Program-made: the position numbers and the translations under genes
In this document: piece by piece, positions 42,836-45,345 of the stretch
How positions within the stretch are numbered: position 1 is the first letter of the stretch
How the letters are laid out: each line of letters opens with the position of its first letter
Source: JBNKWA01 sp050299555
Lineage (GTDB): Bacteria > Pseudomonadota > Alphaproteobacteria > Rhodobacterales > Rhodobacteraceae
NCBI GenBank assembly: GCA_050299555.1
Contig: JBNKWA010000018.1
Coordinates: 1-45,345 of the forward strand
Length of the DNA stretch: 45,345 nt
Reading direction: 5' to 3'
Notes under the pieces: model-generated
Databases searched by the model: none
What the model saw: the letters and a program-made list of their open reading frames with translations, nothing else
What the model was told of the DNA's origin: nothing

Positions 42836-43138
42836 ATGCTTGTTGCTCATGTCCTGTTCAAAGTCGCGCCGGCGGACCGCAGCCGGGCGCTCGATGCGCT
42901 TTTGGCCGAGGCGCCTGGCGTCCGTGCCATGGCGGGGTGCCTCGCCTTTGTCCCCTTCGCCGATCCCGGCGATCCGGGCGGCCTCGGCATCGTCCACGAG
43001 TGGCAGAGCGGCGACGAATTCGGTGCCTATACGGGATCGTCAGGCTTCGCCAAGGTGCAGGCCACCCTGCGGCCGATGATGGTGGGGCAGCCGGTCAGCC
43101 GGCGCTTCGATGCCCGCCTTCTCGAGGTGCCGGGCTGA
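42836..43138 (+). CDS. Antibiotic-biosynthesis-monooxygenase-like (ABM) protein
   Basis: Protein of 100 aa with a dimeric alpha-beta barrel-like pattern: MLVAHVLFKVAPADRSRALDALL at the N terminus, then AMAGCLAFVPFADP and LGIVHEWQSGDEFGAYTGSSGF. ATG at 42836 follows GGGAAGGA. The ABM group includes small quinol monooxygenases (YgiN-like) and heme-degrading enzymes; the exact substrate cannot be assigned. The AraC-type gene starts five bases after its stop and probably shares its transcript. Confidence 0.8.
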   Translation: MLVAHVLFKVAPADRSRALDALLAEAPGVRAMAGCLAFVPFADPGDPGGLGIVHEWQSGDEFGAYTGSSGFAKVQATLRPMMVGQPVSRRFDARLLEVPG

Positions 43139-43143
43139 CAGCC

Positions 43144-43896
43144 GTGGAGCCCGACGCCTATTGCTTTCACCGCAGCTTTGAGCCGGCCGCGCCGACGACG
43201 TTCCGGCTCGACCGGCATTACCTTCTTTACGCGCTGTCAGGCACCCTGCGGCTGGAGGCGGAGGGTCGGCGCTGGACCCTGCCCCCGGCCCGGGCGGCGC
43301 TGATCGCGGCGGGTGAGCCGGTCGAGATCTCGATCCTGACCCGGCTGACCTCGGCCTCGGTGCTGTTTCGACCGGGCTTCGTGCCGGCGCCGGCTCAGCC
43401 GCTGTCGGTCTTCGAGGTGACGCCGCTGGCGCGGGAGCTGCTGGCCGAATGCCGGAACTGGGGTGCCGAGGCCGGCCCGCTGAGCGATTATGCGCGGCAC
43501 ATCTTCGCGGCGCTGTGCATGGTGGCGCTGAAGTTGTCGCAGGACCCCAGCCCCTGCGTGCTGCCGGCCCCGTCGAGCCCGTTGCTGGCCCGCGCCGTGG
43601 CGCTGACCGAGGCCGAGGCAGGTGGCGCGCCCAGCTTTCCGGCCATCGCCCGGGCGGCCGGCCTGTCGCCGCGGGCGCTGGCCCGCCGCTTTGCCGAAGA
43701 GACCGGGATGACCTGGCGCGAGACGTTGCGGCGCATCCGGGTCATTCGGGCCGTCGAGGCCCTGGCGACCGGCGACGCAGCGGTGACCGAGATCGCCCTG
43801 TCGGTGGGCTACAACTCACTGTCGGCCTTCAACGCGGCGTTCCGCGGCCTGATGGGCAAGAGCCCGACCGAGTTCCGCGGCAGCCTGCGCGGATAG
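43144..43896 (+). CDS. AraC-family transcriptional regulator
   Basis: Regulator of 250 aa. An N-terminal cupin-like sensor part (about 1-110: HYLLYALSGTLRLEAEGRRWTL, then RAALIAAGEPVEISI) precedes two AraC helix-turn-helices (about 155-245): FPAIARAAGLSPRALARRFAEETG, then VTEIALSVGYNSLSAFNAAFRGLMGKSP. The start is GTG at 43144; no upstream ATG is in frame with a family match. It follows the ABM gene by five bases and may control it. Confidence 0.88.
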   Translation: MEPDAYCFHRSFEPAAPTTFRLDRHYLLYALSGTLRLEAEGRRWTLPPARAALIAAGEPVEISILTRLTSASVLFRPGFVPAPAQPLSVFEVTPLARELLAECRNWGAEAGPLSDYARHIFAALCMVALKLSQDPSPCVLPAPSSPLLARAVALTEAEAGGAPSFPAIARAAGLSPRALARRFAEETGMTWRETLRRIRVIRAVEALATGDAAVTEIALSVGYNSLSAFNAAFRGLMGKSPTEFRGSLRG

Positions 43897-43940
43897 CGCA
43901 AGGGCCGGTCCGGGTTGCGGAACCATCGCCGCCGGGCGGG

Positions 43941-44405
43941 TCAGCCGGTGCGGGCCTTCTCGGCCCATTTGCCGCTTTCCTGCGACCAGTAGACGGCGGC
44001 CTGGCCGGCGGCGGTCAGGGCCCCCCAGTCGGCCCGGGCGGCGGCAAGCTCGGCCTCGTCATGGCCGTTGAAGATCAGGCAGGCGCGGTCGAAGCCGCCG
44101 GCCCAGGCGGGGTCGAGCCGGACCCCGTCGACCTGCATCAGCACCGTCGCGGCGTTGCCGTTGCCGGCCCCGTGGGTCACCAGCACCGGCTGGCGCGCAT
44201 CGTCCGGCCCCCCGGCCACCCCGTGCGGCAGGAAGCTGTCATCGCGCCAGGTCCAGAGCATGGCGTCGATGGCGTTGGCCCGCGCCTCGGACCCGGTGCG
44301 CACCAGCACCTTGAGGTCACGTGACAGTGCCCGCTCGATCAGCTCGGGCAGGGCCTGTTCGAGGCTGGTATGGGTGAGGTGGTAGAACGCGATCTCGGCA
44401 GCCAT
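43941..44405 (-). CDS. holC: DNA polymerase III chi subunit
   Basis: Chi subunit of the clamp-loader complex, 154 aa, binding SSB and psi. It begins AEIAFYHLTHTSLEQALPELIERAL; the middle carries MLWTWRDDSFLPHG, the strongest family block, followed by LIFNGHDEAELAAARADW. ATG at 44405; a start 12 codons earlier lacks a ribosome site. It lies downstream of pepA in the same direction, the arrangement found in many proteobacteria. A short hairpin (GCAGA/TCTGC, 44487-44508) lies in the 117-base gap. Confidence 0.92.
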   Translation of the reverse strand: MAAEIAFYHLTHTSLEQALPELIERALSRDLKVLVRTGSEARANAIDAMLWTWRDDSFLPHGVAGGPDDARQPVLVTHGAGNGNAATVLMQVDGVRLDPAWAGGFDRACLIFNGHDEAELAAARADWGALTAAGQAAVYWSQESGKWAEKARTG

Positions 44406-44522
44406 GGCCGGACCCTGGGGCAAGGCGGGGGCGCCGGTCAAGCGCCCCCTTGGCTGCGGTCGCTGAGGTAGCCTTCCTCAGCCCTGGCAGAGGCCCCCCG
44501 GGGTCTGCGGACCAAGAGGCGT

Positions 44523-45345
44523 TCAGCTTTCGTATCGGTCGCGAATCAGCCGGTCGAGCGACCGCACGCCCCAGCCGGTCACGCCCCTGGGCGCAAAGGC
44601 GGTCTCTTTCGACACCCGGGCGACGCCGGCGATGTCGAGATGGATCCAGGGCGTTCCGTCCTTGATGAAGCGCTGCAGGAACTGGGCCGCGGTCACCGAG
44701 CCCGCCGGCCGGCCGCCGATATTGGCGATGTCGGCGATGCGGCTTTCCAGCTGCTTGTCGTAGGCGGCGTCGAGCGGCATCCGCCAGGCACCCTCGCCCT
44801 CGGCCGCGGCGGCCGCAAGGAAGGCATCGCAGAAGCCGTCATCGTTGGAGAAGACGCCGGCCTTCTCGTGCCCCAGCGCGATGATGATGGCACCGGTCAG
44901 CGTGGCCAGGTCGATCACCGCCGAGGGGTTGAACGCCTGCTGGGCGTGCCAGAGCACATCGGCGAGCACCAGCCGCCCCTCTGCATCGGTGTTGAGCACC
45001 TCGACCGTGTCGCCCTTCATCGAGCGCACCACGTCGCCCGGCCGCTGCGCCTTGCCGTCGGGCATGTTCTCGACCAGCCCGACCAGCCCGATCACGTTGG
45101 CCCTGGCCTTCCTGAGTGCCACGGCGCGCATGACACCGGCGACGACGCCGGCGCCGCCCATGTCCATGGTCATTTCCTCCATGCCGGCGGCGGGCTTGAT
45201 CGAAATGCCGCCGGTGTCGAACACAACCCCCTTGCCGATGAAGGCGACGGGCCTGGTTTTCGCCTTGCCGCCGTTCCAGCGCATGACCGCCATGCGCGGC
45301 GGGCGAACCGAGCCCTGTGCGACGCCCAGCAGCGCATGCATCTTG
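44523..45345 (-). CDS. pepA: Leucyl aminopeptidase PepA, C-terminal part (cut by window edge)
   Basis: M17 aminopeptidase; 273 residues of the catalytic domain are present and the N-terminal domain lies beyond the end of the window. Metal- and substrate-binding signatures are intact: FIGKGVVFDTGGISIKP (Lys and Asp), MTMDMGGAGVV (Asp) and the family signature NTDAEGRLVLAD (Asp, Glu, Arg). It also has LTGAIIIALGHEKAG and the C terminus TGWGVRSLDRLI. It removes N-terminal residues from peptides in the cytoplasm. No frameshift is seen in the visible part. Confidence 0.95.
   Translation of the reverse strand, partial: KMHALLGVAQGSVRPPRMAVMRWNGGKAKTRPVAFIGKGVVFDTGGISIKPAAGMEEMTMDMGGAGVVAGVMRAVALRKARANVIGLVGLVENMPDGKAQRPGDVVRSMKGDTVEVLNTDAEGRLVLADVLWHAQQAFNPSAVIDLATLTGAIIIALGHEKAGVFSNDDGFCDAFLAAAAAEGEGAWRMPLDAAYDKQLESRIADIANIGGRPAGSVTAAQFLQRFIKDGTPWIHLDIAGVARVSKETAFAPRGVTGWGVRSLDRLIRDRYES

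Overview
The window is chromosomal DNA of very high GC content. It most likely comes from an alphaproteobacterium of the order Rhodobacterales. The supports are the heterotetrameric sarcosine oxidase set soxBDAG beside a GlxA-type regulator, the thuEFGKAB trehalose set with an alpha-glucosidase and a LacI regulator, and the neighbourhood ndk / ABC-F / MarC / TIGR02281 protease / holC / pepA. Codon use and GC look uniform, except for a short lower-GC kinase pseudogene near 27 kb. There is no phage, integrase, IS element, rRNA operon or CRISPR array. Species cannot be named from the sequence alone.

Layout. 0.1-5.1 kb (minus): an AidB-type acyl-CoA dehydrogenase, then a three-gene signalling unit (secreted PepSY-like protein with a Gly/Asn-rich tail, OmpR-type regulator, histidine kinase) and a small membrane protein. 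5.3-12.2 kb (plus): a tightly overlapping surface-polysaccharide operon (unrecognised GSCR-motif protein, large glycosyltransferase, UDP-glucuronate 4-epimerase, KpsM/KpsT-type ABC exporter, KpsE-type copolymerase). 12.2-14.3 kb (minus): chromate efflux chrA with a rhodanese-ChrB fusion. 14.4-16.9 kb: a ROK repressor divergent from a DUF2189 membrane protein. 17.2-23.6 kb (plus): thuEFGKAB, trehalose/alpha-glucoside uptake and oxidation. 24.0-26.8 kb: alpha-glucosidase divergent from a LacI regulator. A matching LacI-type operator lies in this divergent gap and upstream of thuE, so the whole block is probably one regulon.

26.9-27.4 kb: a small P-loop kinase gene broken by two nonsense codons, both at Trp positions. 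27.4-35.1 kb: a GlxA-type AraC regulator divergent from soxBDAG-sdaA, which would turn sarcosine (from glycine betaine) into glycine plus C1 units, with L-serine deaminated onward to pyruvate. 35.4-38.6 kb: a CAU-anticodon tRNA (probably tRNA-Ile2), a DUF1344 protein and purM-purN-tfoX-like. 39.0-45.3 kb: ndk, ABC-F ATPase, MarC, retropepsin-like protease, ABM monooxygenase with an AraC regulator, holC, and the C-terminal part of pepA cut by the window edge.

The most unusual structure is a repeat island at 35.1-38.9 kb. It holds two families of intergenic repeats. The first is three long perfect hairpins whose loop is a canonical G-quadruplex motif and whose arms differ in sequence but keep pairing. 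The second is four copies of an element built on GTCCCC/GGGGAC palindromes, one of them bounded by MITE-like terminal inverted repeats. The two families interleave around the tRNA, DUF1344, purMN and ndk genes.
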